The notes under the pieces: model-generated
The model's database searches: none
What the model saw: only the letters and a program-made list of their open reading frames with translations
Told to the model about the DNA's origin: nothing
From: Frankia sp. AiPa1
Lineage (GTDB): Bacteria; Actinomycetota; Actinomycetes; Frankiales; Frankiaceae
Length of the DNA stretch: 64,000 nucleotides
Assembly: GCF_023243075.1 (NCBI RefSeq)
Contig: NZ_JALKFZ020000141.1
Location: 1-64,000 of the forward strand
Direction: 5' to 3'
Shown here: positions 34,074-42,627 of the stretch, piece by piece
How the letters are laid out: the number at the start of each line of letters is the position of its first letter
How positions within the stretch are numbered: position 1 is the stretch's first letter
Translations under genes and position numbers: made by a program

Positions 34074-35738
34074 ATGGATCGGAAATGGTGGACGCTGCTG
34101 GTCGTCTGCGGCGCCACGTTCATGCTGCTGCTCGACGTCACGATCGTGATCGTCGCGCTGCCCGAGATTCAGACCGGTCTGGACGCCGGATTCGCCGACG
34201 TGCAGTGGGTCATCGACGCCTACGCCCTGACCCTCGCCTCGCTGCTGCTGACCGCCGGCTCGCTCGCCGACCTGTACGGACGGCGGCTGCTGTTCGTCAT
34301 CGGCTTCGCCGTGTTCACCGTCGGCTCGCTGCTGTGCGGCCTCGCCCAGTCGGCGCTGATGCTGATCGTCTCCCGTGGTGTACAGGGAGTCGGCGGCGCG
34401 ATCCTGTTCGCGACGTCGCTGGCGTTGCTCGCCCACAGTTTCCGTGGTCGCGACCGGGGTGTCGCCTTCGGCATATGGGGCGCGGTCGTCGGCATCGCCA
34501 CGTCGCTCGGGCCGATCCTCGGCGGGCTGATCACCACCGGGATCAGCTGGCGGGGCATCTTCCTGGTCAACGTGCCGATCGGCGTCGCCGCCGTCGTGCT
34601 GACGCTGCGGAAGGTCGAGGAGTCCCGCCCTCCGGTGGCGAACCGGCCGGACTGGGCCGGCTTCGCCAGCCTCACCTCGGGGCTCGTCGCCCTGGTCTAC
34701 GGGCTGATCCGCGCGGGCGAGCACGGCTGGACCGAGACCGCCGTGCTGGCCTGCATCGTGGGTGGCGCGGTCATGGTCGTCGTGTTCGCCCTGGTGGAGT
34801 CGCGGGTCGCCCATCCGATGTTCGACCTGTCGTTGCTACGCACACCGACCTTCCTCGGTGGCTCGCTCGCGGCGATGACGATGAACGGCTCGCTGTACGC
34901 GATGTTCGTCTACCTGGTGCTGTTCCTGCAGAACGACCTGGGCTACTCCGCGCTCGGCACCGGTCTGCGGATGCTGCTGGTCAGCATGACGGCATTGATC
35001 GCCTCGACCGCGGCCGGCCGGTTGTCCAGCACGGTACCGACCCGCTTCCTGGTCGGCCCGGGCCTGCTGCTGACCGGGGTGGGTCTGCTGCTCATGACCG
35101 GGCTGGACGCCGGCAGCGACTGGACGCACCTGATCCCGGGCTTCCTCGTCGCGGGCTTCGGCAGCGGGATGGTCAACCCGCCGCTGGCCTCCACCGCCGT
35201 GGGTGTGGTCCCGCCCGCCCGCTCGGGCATGGCTTCCGGCGCGAACACGACGTTCCGCCAGATCGGCATGGCGATCAGCATCGCGGCCCTGGGGTCGATC
35301 TTCTCGTCGAAGCTGGCGAGCGGCATCAACGGCGCGCTCGACACCGTCCCGGCGCTGCAGGGCCAGGGCGACCGGATCGCCGACGCACTGCGCCAGGGCG
35401 ATGCCGACCAGATCTTCTCGGCCACCGCTCCGAACACCCGCCCGATGCTGGGCACCGCGATCCGTTCCGGGTTCGCCGGGGCGATCAACGACCTGCTCGT
35501 GGTGGCTGCCGTCGTCGCGCTCGTCGGCGGGGTGTTCGCCCTGGCGCTCATCCGGCGCAAGGACTTCATCGGCAACGCTCCCGCGCCGGCCCCGCCGGCC
35601 CCGGCGGACGCGGTGGACGCGGTGGACGCGGTGGACGCGGTGGACGCAGCCGGCACGCCAACCCAGCCCGGCACGCCAACCCAGCCCGGGGCGCCCGACC
35701 CGGCCACGGCAACCACCGCGACGCCGCGGCACGCGTGA
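34074..35738 (+). CDS. MFS drug/proton antiporter, DHA2 (14-helix) type
   Basis: A 554-residue EmrB/QacA-class exporter (LLLDVTIVIVALPEIQ in helix 1; GSLADLYGRR loop motif near 68; VSRGVQGVGGAILFATSLAL near 104-123). About 14 membrane segments, then a C-terminal tail of DNA-repeat origin (AVD repeats and a duplicated GTPTQP). The ATG at 34074 has GGGGAGA upstream and starts right at helix 1; the open frame back to 33927 would run through the operator and is unlikely. Its stop overlaps the GTG of the next gene (GTGA), so pump and kinase are coupled. Confidence 0.93.
   Translation: MDRKWWTLLVVCGATFMLLLDVTIVIVALPEIQTGLDAGFADVQWVIDAYALTLASLLLTAGSLADLYGRRLLFVIGFAVFTVGSLLCGLAQSALMLIVSRGVQGVGGAILFATSLALLAHSFRGRDRGVAFGIWGAVVGIATSLGPILGGLITTGISWRGIFLVNVPIGVAAVVLTLRKVEESRPPVANRPDWAGFASLTSGLVALVYGLIRAGEHGWTETAVLACIVGGAVMVVVFALVESRVAHPMFDLSLLRTPTFLGGSLAAMTMNGSLYAMFVYLVLFLQNDLGYSALGTGLRMLLVSMTALIASTAAGRLSSTVPTRFLVGPGLLLTGVGLLLMTGLDAGSDWTHLIPGFLVAGFGSGMVNPPLASTAVGVVPPARSGMASGANTTFRQIGMAISIAALGSIFSSKLASGINGALDTVPALQGQGDRIADALRQGDADQIFSATAPNTRPMLGTAIRSGFAGAINDLLVVAAVVALVGGVFALALIRRKDFIGNAPAPAPPAPADAVDAVDAVDAVDAAGTPTQPGTPTQPGAPDPATATTATPRHA
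35610..35687 (+). repeat. In-frame short tandem repeats in the MFS tail
   Basis: Four 9-bp units GCGGTGGAC (35610-35645) and two 18-bp units GGCACGCCAACCCAGCCC (35652-35669 and 35670-35687). Both preserve the frame and lengthen the cytoplasmic tail. Confidence 0.85.
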
Positions 35739-36286
35739 CTGACGCGCAGGTGGCCCGGATCGCGGCGGCGTTGCGGTCCGCGCCGCCGGGAGCGGGCGGC
35801 GTGCGGGTACTCGGCCTCGACGGATGCTCGGGCGCGGGCAAGAGCACGCTCGCTGCCCGGCTGTGTGCCGCTCTGCCCGCACCATGCGTGAACCTGGAGG
35901 ATCTCTACGGCGGCTGGGACGGCCTGGCCGCCGGGGTCGGGCGGCTGGTCGCCGACGTGCTCGCCCCGCTCGCCGCCGGACGCAATCCACGGGTACCGCG
36001 CTACGACTGGACGGCCGGGGTCTGGCGGGACCCCCGCCCGCTGGACGTGCGAGGCGGGCTCCTCGTCGTCGAGGGAGTCGGTGCCGGCGCCCAGGCGGTG
36101 GCACCGTACCTGAGTCTGCTGGTCTGGCTGGAGGCGCCGCGGGCGCTACGGCGCGAGCGCGCCCTCGCCCGCGACGGCGACGGCTACGCCGGCCACTGGG
36201 ACGCCTGGGCCGAGCAGGAGGCCACGCTGCTCGCCCAGGACGATCCGCGCGCCCGCGCCGACATCGTGCTGCACACCGGACCTTGA
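35735..36286 (+). CDS. Small P-loop kinase, uridine kinase-like
   Basis: A 183-residue P-loop NTPase. Walker A is GCSGAGKST (residues 30-38); VNLEDLYGGWDGL follows, as in uridine/cytidine kinase-like proteins, then YDWTAGVWRDPR and a LLVVEGVGAG strand (Walker B region). The C-terminal DGYAGHWDAWAEQE block is common in actinobacterial relatives. The GTG start overlaps the stop of the MFS gene by four bases, so translation is coupled. Phosphate acceptor unknown; a nucleoside or related small molecule is likely. A link with the efflux pump is suggested only by the overlap. Confidence 0.85.
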   Translation: MTDAQVARIAAALRSAPPGAGGVRVLGLDGCSGAGKSTLAARLCAALPAPCVNLEDLYGGWDGLAAGVGRLVADVLAPLAAGRNPRVPRYDWTAGVWRDPRPLDVRGGLLVVEGVGAGAQAVAPYLSLLVWLEAPRALRRERALARDGDGYAGHWDAWAEQEATLLAQDDPRARADIVLHTGP

Positions 36287-36486
36287 CCGGCGGCGCGACT
36301 ACCCCACGCGGGCCGGCCCGGTCGGGGACGTCGGTCGCAACGGCTCTGGGCTGCGGGCCGTAGGTCCCTGGGCAGCATGGCGGCCCGCGGCACAGGATCA
36401 CAGGGGACGATCGCGCAGGGACAGGATTGCCATGCCGGGCTGCCGCAGGGGCGGTCACCGTGAGGGGTGGACGGGAGGGCTACGCG

Positions 36487-38292
36487 ATGCCCACGACGGA
36501 CGACTGGCCGTCACGTCACCCGGAGGCCGACCAGGGCTCGATAGACGGATCGATGGACGGCTCGGTAGGTCACCAGGGAGGTAGCGGTGTCGTTCCGGCG
36601 GCGCCGGGTGATCTGATCTTCCCGGCGGTCGCCCGGCTCGAGCTCGACGAGCTGCTCGCCCAGCTGGTCGACCGGGCCCAGGACGTGCTGGCCACCCAGG
36701 GCCGTCTGCGCGGCCTGCTGCGCGCCAACCGCGTGATCACCGCCGATCTCAGCCTGGACGTCGTGCTGCGTCGCATCGTGGAGTCGGCATGCGAGCTGGT
36801 CGACGCCCGGTACGGCGCCCTCGGGGTGATCGCCCGCGACGGCCATCTCGAGCAGTTCATCCATGTCGGCATGGACCCGGGGATCGTCGAGGCGATCGGA
36901 CGCACTCCCCGCGGCGACGGGGTGCTCGGGGTGCTTACCGCGGAGCCGGCCGCGGTCCGCCTCGACGACATCGCCCATCATCCCCAGGCGGTCGGATTTC
37001 CGGCCGGTCACCCGCCGATGGAGGGCTTCCTCGGCGTGCCGATCCGGGTGCGCAACGAGATCTTCGGCAACCTCTACCTGACCGAGAAGCGCGGCGGGCG
37101 GCTGTTCACCGCCGAGGACGAGGAGCTCGTCCAGGCCTTGGCCGCCAACGCGGGCGTCGCCATCGACAACGCCCGGCTGTTCGGCGAGGCGCAGCACCGC
37201 CAGCTGTGGTCGCAGGCCTCCGCGGACATCACCCGGCATCTGCTCGCCGACGGCGCCGACACGCTGGAACTGATCGTGCTGCGGGCCGGCGACGTCGCCC
37301 GCGCGGACACCACCGCACTCGCCCTGTGCGACCCGGCGGCGGGGGCACTGGCCTACGACGTCGCCGAGGGACACGATGCCGACCTGCTGCGGGCCCGGCG
37401 GGTGCCGATGGACGACTCCCTGGCTGGCCAGGCCGTGCGCAACCGGGCACCGCTGGTCGTCGCGGACGTGCGTGCCCTCGGCGGCTCGGAGGTCGATGGG
37501 CTCGACGTCGGCCCGATCATGATCGTGCCGCTGATCGCCTCACAGGTCACCTCCGGCGCGCTGGTGCTGGGCCGTCGTCGCGGCAGCGGCACGTTCTCCG
37601 ATGAGGACCTGGAGCTTGCCGCCGCGTTCGCCGCCCATGTCGCGCTCGCCCTGGAGCTTGCCCGCTCCCGGGCCGCGCGCGGGCGGCTGTCGCTGCTCGA
37701 GGATCGCGACCGCATCGCCCGCGATCTGCATGACCACGTGATGCAACGGCTGTTCGCCGTGGCGATGGGCCTGCAGGGCCTGGCGGCGAGCGAGGAACGG
37801 CCCGAACGCGCCGAGCGGATGAACACCTACGTGGAGGACCTCGACGAGACCGTCCGCGAGATCCGCCAGACCATCTTCGAGCTGCGGGGACGCTCCACCC
37901 CGGCCACCGGCAGCGGCCTGCGGGCCAAGATCCTCGGGATCATCGACGACATGGCGGACGCGTTCGGGTTCACTCCTCGCCTGCATCTGGACGGCCCGGT
38001 TGACAGCGCGATCGACGCGACCGTCGGTGATCATCTGACCGCGGTGGTGCGCGAGACACTGTCCAACGCGGCCCGGCATGCCGATGCCCACGCCGTCGAG
38101 GTCACGGTGCGGGCCGCCGACGGTCAGGTCACCGTCGACGTCGTCGACGACGGCGTGGGGCTGGGACCAACCACCCGGCGCAGCGGGCTGGCGAACCTGC
38201 GCAGTCGGGCTGAGGGCCTCGGCGGCACCTTCCGCCTCGAGTCCGCGCCCGGCGGCGGCACCCGGGTCCACTGGTCCGTCCCCACCGGCTGA
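36487..38292 (+). CDS. GAF-domain sensor histidine kinase (DevS/NarL-partner type)
   Basis: A 601-residue soluble sensor. Two GAF domains (about 70-215 and 235-390; first includes YGALGVIARDGHLEQFIHVGMD, second VALALCDPAAGALAYDVAEG). The HisKA_3 phosphoacceptor box DRIARDLHDHVMQRLFAVAMG holds the His near 414. The C-terminal HATPase has NAARHADAHAVEV and DDGVGLG. The order is that of DevS/DosT oxygen/redox sensors, but haem binding cannot be judged. GGGAGGG precedes the ATG at 36487. No response regulator is adjacent: an orphan kinase. Confidence 0.93.
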   Translation: MPTTDDWPSRHPEADQGSIDGSMDGSVGHQGGSGVVPAAPGDLIFPAVARLELDELLAQLVDRAQDVLATQGRLRGLLRANRVITADLSLDVVLRRIVESACELVDARYGALGVIARDGHLEQFIHVGMDPGIVEAIGRTPRGDGVLGVLTAEPAAVRLDDIAHHPQAVGFPAGHPPMEGFLGVPIRVRNEIFGNLYLTEKRGGRLFTAEDEELVQALAANAGVAIDNARLFGEAQHRQLWSQASADITRHLLADGADTLELIVLRAGDVARADTTALALCDPAAGALAYDVAEGHDADLLRARRVPMDDSLAGQAVRNRAPLVVADVRALGGSEVDGLDVGPIMIVPLIASQVTSGALVLGRRRGSGTFSDEDLELAAAFAAHVALALELARSRAARGRLSLLEDRDRIARDLHDHVMQRLFAVAMGLQGLAASEERPERAERMNTYVEDLDETVREIRQTIFELRGRSTPATGSGLRAKILGIIDDMADAFGFTPRLHLDGPVDSAIDATVGDHLTAVVRETLSNAARHADAHAVEVTVRAADGQVTVDVVDDGVGLGPTTRRSGLANLRSRAEGLGGTFRLESAPGGGTRVHWSVPTG

Positions 38293-38508
38293 CCCCGTCC
38301 CGCCGCCCGCCCCAGCCAAGGGAGGCCTGGCCAGGCGGGCTTTCCCCGGCCTGGACGCAACCGCCGGAGAGTATCGGCCGCAGGCGGAGCGCCGTGTCTG
38401 TTACGTGGAAACAATCCACCACCCCCAATGAGAGCCTTCCGCCGATACGTGTTACTTTCCGCACTACGTCGGACCCTGCCCGCAGGGTTCCTCGAAGAAA
38501 GGCGGGAT

Positions 38509-40155
38509 GTGACCGCATCGCAGCTGCAGCGCGACACGCGAGTACTTCCACCCCGGCTCGATCCGCGGGGTTCCGGGCCCGGTCGTACCGGTCGTCCCGC
38601 CCCCGGCGGGGGGCGCCCACCGCGGCGTCGGCGCGGACTGCTGGCGGTCCTGTCCTTCGTGTCCAGCTGCATCCTGATCGTCACGGTCGGCGGGTGGGCC
38701 ACCTATTCGTTCATCAACGGCAAGGTCAGCCGGATCGACCTCGGTCTGGGCTCGGGCAGCAGCTCGGGCGTCGGCAAGGCGAACTACCTGATCGTGGGTA
38801 CCGACAGCCGGCCGGGTCTCGATGGGCAGCGCTCCGACACGACGATCCTCGCGCACCTGGACGAGAACGGCAGCACCACCATGATCTCGTTTCCGCGCGA
38901 CATGTACGTCACGATTCCCGAATACACCGACTCCGCCGGCAAGCACCATTCCGCGCACAAGGACAAGTTCAACTCGGCGATCTCCTCGGGCGGTGAGCCC
39001 CTGCTGGTGCAGACCGTGCAGAGCCTGACCGGCATGCAGGTCAACCACTACATCTCGATGGATCTCCAGGGCTTCAAGAAGATCACCAACGCGATCGGTG
39101 GCGTGCAGGTGTGCATCAAGCCGTATGACGGTCCGGCACAGCGGTACGACGACGACAACGGCCGGCTGCGGTCGAGCACAAACACCAATGATCCCATGAG
39201 CGGATTCAAAGGCGGTCCGGGCGTGATCCAGATCGACGGCGATCAGGCCCTCGCCTTCGTCCGGCAGCGCCACGGCCTGCCCGCCGGTGACACCGACCGC
39301 ATCGCCCGCCAGCAGCAGTTCATCGGCGCCATGTTCCACAAAATCATGAGCGGGGACACCCTCACCAACCCGATCAAGATCGAGAAGCTCACGTTGGCCG
39401 CCGCGGGCGCGCTCACCCTCGACAACAACACCGAGCTGAACGACCTGCGGTCACTGGCCACCCGCATTCACGGGCTGAGTACCGGCGGCATCAGGATGCA
39501 GACCGTACCCACGCACGCGCCGACCCGCGCCGAGGGGGCCATCGACGATATCGGCGACGTCTCCATGCACGGGGTGCGCGCCTCGGTGCAGTTCTACCAG
39601 CCCGACGATCTCGCCCGGATGGTCGTTCCCCTCGGCGGCCACGTCGAGGGCGCCACATTCAGCGGCGACGCCGGGGCGGCGACCGGCCCGGCACTGCGCC
39701 CCGGTGCCACCGCCGCGCCGTCGCAGGTGCGGGTCTCGGTCTACAACGGGTCCTCGCGGGCCGGGCTCGCCGCGAAGGTCACCAGCCAACTGACCGCCAA
39801 GGGCTTCCACGCCCGCAACGCCGGCAACGCCTCCGTGCTCACCCACGAGTCGTCCCGGGTCAGCTACGGTCCCGGCCAGGAGGCCGAGGCCCGCACCGTC
39901 GCCGCGGCCGTGCCCGGGTCGAGCACCATCGCCGACTCGTCGATCACCGGAGTCCAGCTGGTACTCGGCTCCGAGTTCACCTCCGTCGTGACGCCGACCC
40001 TCACCCCGAGCCCCGCCGGCGCCTCGGCCGGCACGGGCTCGGGCAGCTCGGCCGCGGGCGGCACCGGCACCGCGAACACCGCGGGGAGCCCCGCGCCGCA
40101 GGCCGGTGGCGGCGCCACCGCCGCAGCCTCGGACACCCCGTCCTGCACCTACTAG
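38509..40155 (+). CDS. LytR-CpsA-Psr family cell-wall glycopolymer ligase
   Basis: About 548 residues. A basic, disordered cytoplasmic N-terminus, one membrane helix (LLAVLSFVSSCILIVTVGGW), then the LCP domain outside the cell (NYLIVGTDSRPGLDGQRSDTTILAHLD, MISFPRDMYV, HYISMDLQGFKKITNAIGGV, ALAFVRQRHGLPAGDTDRI). A LytR_C domain follows (VRVSVYNGSSRAGLAAKV, near 410-490), then a Gly/Ser/Thr-rich tail. LCP proteins attach teichoic acid, arabinogalactan or capsule to peptidoglycan. I favour the GTG at 38509 (AAAGGCGGG upstream); the frame is open to 38428. Confidence 0.92.
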   Translation: MTASQLQRDTRVLPPRLDPRGSGPGRTGRPAPGGGRPPRRRRGLLAVLSFVSSCILIVTVGGWATYSFINGKVSRIDLGLGSGSSSGVGKANYLIVGTDSRPGLDGQRSDTTILAHLDENGSTTMISFPRDMYVTIPEYTDSAGKHHSAHKDKFNSAISSGGEPLLVQTVQSLTGMQVNHYISMDLQGFKKITNAIGGVQVCIKPYDGPAQRYDDDNGRLRSSTNTNDPMSGFKGGPGVIQIDGDQALAFVRQRHGLPAGDTDRIARQQQFIGAMFHKIMSGDTLTNPIKIEKLTLAAAGALTLDNNTELNDLRSLATRIHGLSTGGIRMQTVPTHAPTRAEGAIDDIGDVSMHGVRASVQFYQPDDLARMVVPLGGHVEGATFSGDAGAATGPALRPGATAAPSQVRVSVYNGSSRAGLAAKVTSQLTAKGFHARNAGNASVLTHESSRVSYGPGQEAEARTVAAAVPGSSTIADSSITGVQLVLGSEFTSVVTPTLTPSPAGASAGTGSGSSAAGGTGTANTAGSPAPQAGGGATAAASDTPSCTY

Positions 40156-40249
40156 ACGACATCCCCATAACCGCCCCGCAGGGACCAGCCAGCGCGACGT
40201 CGACCGGCCCCCAGGTGCTCGCTGCCGCCCGGCGAGGCGACGATGCGGT

Positions 40250-40996
40250 TCACTGATGGCTCACAGCGCTGTGGCCGACCCCACTGTGAGCCACAGCGGA
40301 ATGGCCGGCGGTGGTGTGCGGGACCTCGGACGGGGTGAACACCCGGCCCCGTTCAACAGCGGCGTGCAGGGTGAGCACGCCGTCGTGCCACACCGGTCGG
40401 ACGTGGTTGCGGGTGCGCAGCAGGTCCGAGTGGCGGGGCGCGGCCTGACCGACGGGCACGACCACCCGGCCGACCGCGGTCTGGCCAAGGACCGTCTCGA
40501 CCGACACGGTCCCCCGAAGCCGACCGACCCCCGGGTACACGACGGCGCGGCCTGCCTGCCGGCCCGAATGGTCAACAACGGCTTGGGCGGCGCTGTCCGC
40601 CAGCTCCGGCGGCCCGACGGCCTCTGCCCCGGCAGCCACTCCGACCGGACCGGCGATCAGGGCCTCGGCCTCGATGAACCCACTCAGGGCAAGGTCAGTC
40701 ACCGCCGTCGCGGACCCGTAGCCGAGCCCCGCGGCGGCGCGGCGGGCAGCGGTCAGCTCGGCAGCGGCCAGGTCCCCGGCAAGGTAGGCCACCCGGCGCC
40801 AGCTTGCCCGGTCCCACCAGGATGCGGGCAGGGCGAACGAGAGCGCGACATGCCCTGCGCCCACGCCGACATCGTGGGTGCAGGCCACCGTGTCCGCGGG
40901 CAGGGCAAGTAGTTCGACCAACCGGTGCACGAGCAGGTCGGCATCGCGCAGGGTGGTGCAGCCGGCGTCGACGCCGACGATCAGCGGTCCGCTCAT
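40250..40996 (-). CDS. Hypothetical protein, unknown family, with coupled leader ORF
   Basis: 248 residues from the ATG at 40996 (frame open to a GTG at 41023). Third positions are almost all G or C, as in real genes here. It opens with MSGPLIVGVDAGCTTLRDADLL and is Ala/Val/Leu-rich throughout; the end has a His/Ser/Ala/Gly repeat (HSAVAHSGVGHSAVSHQ). I see no signal peptide, clear membrane helix, nucleotide-binding loop or metal site. The start codon overlaps the stop of a 16-codon ORF that has the better ribosome site, so expression is probably by translational coupling. I do not recognise the family. Confidence 0.65.
   Translation of the reverse strand: MSGPLIVGVDAGCTTLRDADLLVHRLVELLALPADTVACTHDVGVGAGHVALSFALPASWWDRASWRRVAYLAGDLAAAELTAARRAAAGLGYGSATAVTDLALSGFIEAEALIAGPVGVAAGAEAVGPPELADSAAQAVVDHSGRQAGRAVVYPGVGRLRGTVSVETVLGQTAVGRVVVPVGQAAPRHSDLLRTRNHVRPVWHDGVLTLHAAVERGRVFTPSEVPHTTAGHSAVAHSGVGHSAVSHQ
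40257..40293. terminator. Hairpin at the convergent 3' ends
   Basis: Ten-bp perfect arms TGGCTCACAG (40257-40266) and its complement (40284-40293) with a 17-base loop. It lies in the last codons of the minus-strand hypothetical gene and about 100 bases past the LCP stop on the plus strand. Confidence 0.5.
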
Positions 40997-41043
40997 CGCA
41001 CTCGCGCCCGTACCCGCACCCACGGCTGGTCCTGCTCGCCCAT
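40993..41043 (-). CDS. 16-codon leader/upstream ORF
   Basis: ATG at 41043 preceded by GGGAGGGAGCGAG, encoding MGEQDQPWVRVRARVR and ending in a TGA that overlaps the next ATG (ATGA at 40993-40996). The strong ribosome site and exact four-base overlap suggest a translated leader coupling to the downstream gene. Its length is too short to test for homology by eye. Confidence 0.5.
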   Translation of the reverse strand: MGEQDQPWVRVRARVR

Positions 41044-41858
41044 CTCGCTCCCTCCCGCTGCGTCCCGCCGGGCCCGACCGCCCGACGCGCCGAGCCGAGG
41101 GTGGCAGCGCGGGGTGAACGTCCGGTCAACATGTGCGGGCCAGTTAGTTGTAGCCAGCCCAGTTATAGTCAGAAGTGGCTGGGCTGCCGACTGAAGCTAG
41201 CCCTTTTCGGTGATGCCGCACCCCCATTCGGTTATCGGCAGGTCACGCGATCGTTGCGTCGAAGTATGCGGACACCCGCCGTGCGGCCCAGGCTCGCATC
41301 AGCGACCCCCGCAGGCCAGGACCTCGGCAGGCCAGCCCGCCATCCTGCCCAACGCCGCCGCACGATGCACGTTCTCCTCCCCCGGCGCCACCATCCCCGC
41401 ACACCGCACATCCCCCCACAGGGCTCGCCCACCCATGGCATATGCCCCGGCCACCACACGTACCCAGGGGCGGAGTTACTCCAGCCAGCGCGGACGCGCC
41501 GAGCGGATATCTCTCCCAGCCGGCCCGGCAGGAAAAGCGACAGTACACCGCCCCGCGCTGTCCCCCAACAGAGGTGAGCTCGACGGCCGGTCGGTCGAGG
41601 CTCGAAAGGACCATACTGGCCCGATCCGGGGGCGACGGCATTGTGCCATGGCGGACTGCGAGATAGAGCGGCCAATCCGGCTGTCAGGACCGGACTTAGG
41701 GCCCTGCCGACGGCACGGGCAGATGGGGACAATCTTAAGTGACATTGCCCGACGACCGGTCCGAGCCCCCCGTCCACATTTCCAGGACTGTTTCCTGGGG
41801 TGAATAATGCCTGCGTGTGGACGGTGACCTCGATTTGCGACCAGGGGAGAACACACAC
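41044..41858. other. Divergent intergenic region of atypical composition
   Basis: About 800 bases between the hypothetical gene (leftward) and the SnoaL-like gene (rightward). 41130-41230 is distinctly less GC-rich, with repeated CAGTTA words and an inverted repeat, and probably contains promoters. Frames in 41240-41640 look artefactual. CCAGGA-CTGT-TTCCTGG near 41783-41799 is a small hairpin before the SnoaL-like gene. Confidence 0.45.
41155..41186. promoter_or_regulatory. Inverted repeat in a less GC-rich promoter-like stretch
   Basis: CAGCCCAG (41155-41162) and CTGGGCTG (41179-41186) separated by 16 bases, flanked by CAGTTAG and CAGTTAT words. It is about 110 bases upstream of the leader ORF and may be a regulator site. 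Confidence 0.4.
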
Positions 41859-42533
41859 GTGACCGACACCGCGACACCCGACCAGCCGCTGCACGCGCAG
41901 GGCCGCGAGGCAGTCATCGCCGCCTCGCCCGACGCGGCCTGGCGGGACGGCGAGCCGCCCGACTACCACCTGTCCCATCAGGACATGCCGGCGCAACGCG
42001 TCTCACGGCATGCCCCGGGTTCACTCGCGGACATCGTGGAGCGAGTCGTGCAGGTGTTCGAGATGGAGCTGTCCCACAAGAAGAACCCCGCCGACTGGCT
42101 CAGCATGGTCGCCGATCAGGTCCAGGTCAGCGTCAACGGCGGGCAGCCGGTGGGCAGCGCGGAGCTGGCCGAGCGGGGCAGCTACAACGTCCTCATCGGG
42201 GAGAACCCGTACTACTCGGCCGGCCAGGAGACGTTCGAATCGTCGCACGACGTGTTTCACAAGGCTTTTCCGGGAGGTTTCTTCTGGGAGGTGCTGGAGG
42301 TCTACTCGCCGCCGCCCGTCATCACCTTCAAGTGGCGGCACTGGGGTACCTTCAGTGGGCCCTACAAGGGTGTGGAGCCGACCGGTGAGCGCATTGAGAT
42401 GTTCGGCATCACCGTCGCCAGGGTGACGGATGACCTGCGCATCACCGACGCACAGCACTATTACGACAACACCGATTTCCTCGGGCAGCTCGCCCGCGGC
42501 CAGCTGGCGCCGAATCCCGCCGCCCACGGCTGA
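41859..42533 (+). CDS. SnoaL-like / nuclear transport factor 2-fold protein
   Basis: 224 residues. The central part (about 60-205) looks like a SnoaL-type ester cyclase fold: LADIVERVVQVFEMELSHKKNPADWLSMVADQVQVSVNG, then FKWRHWGTFSGPYKGVEPTGERIEMFGITVARVTDD, and an aromatic end QHYYDNTDFLGQL. Members cyclise polyketides, isomerise steroids or act only as small-molecule binders. No polyketide synthase is near, so its role is open. The GTG at 41859 has AGGGGAGA eight bases upstream. Confidence 0.85.
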   Translation: MTDTATPDQPLHAQGREAVIAASPDAAWRDGEPPDYHLSHQDMPAQRVSRHAPGSLADIVERVVQVFEMELSHKKNPADWLSMVADQVQVSVNGGQPVGSAELAERGSYNVLIGENPYYSAGQETFESSHDVFHKAFPGGFFWEVLEVYSPPPVITFKWRHWGTFSGPYKGVEPTGERIEMFGITVARVTDDLRITDAQHYYDNTDFLGQLARGQLAPNPAAHG

Positions 42534-42627
42534 GGCTCCGCCTCCGCCTCGACCCCACCGCCGCTCCGTCGTCGGCGACGCCCGGTCGACGCCCACAGGC
42601 CGGGCCGGGCTCGCCCACCGTCACCGC

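Noticed and set aside
33971-36286. A 771-codon plus-strand frame across the second MFS pump
   Set aside because: The part before 35735 is an alternative-frame shadow of the pump. The true gene in this frame is the small P-loop kinase starting at GTG 35735.
41243-41641. 132-codon minus-strand frame in the divergent intergenic region
   Set aside because: Gly/Cys-rich sequence with no ribosome site, overlapping likely promoter DNA; it does not resemble a protein family.
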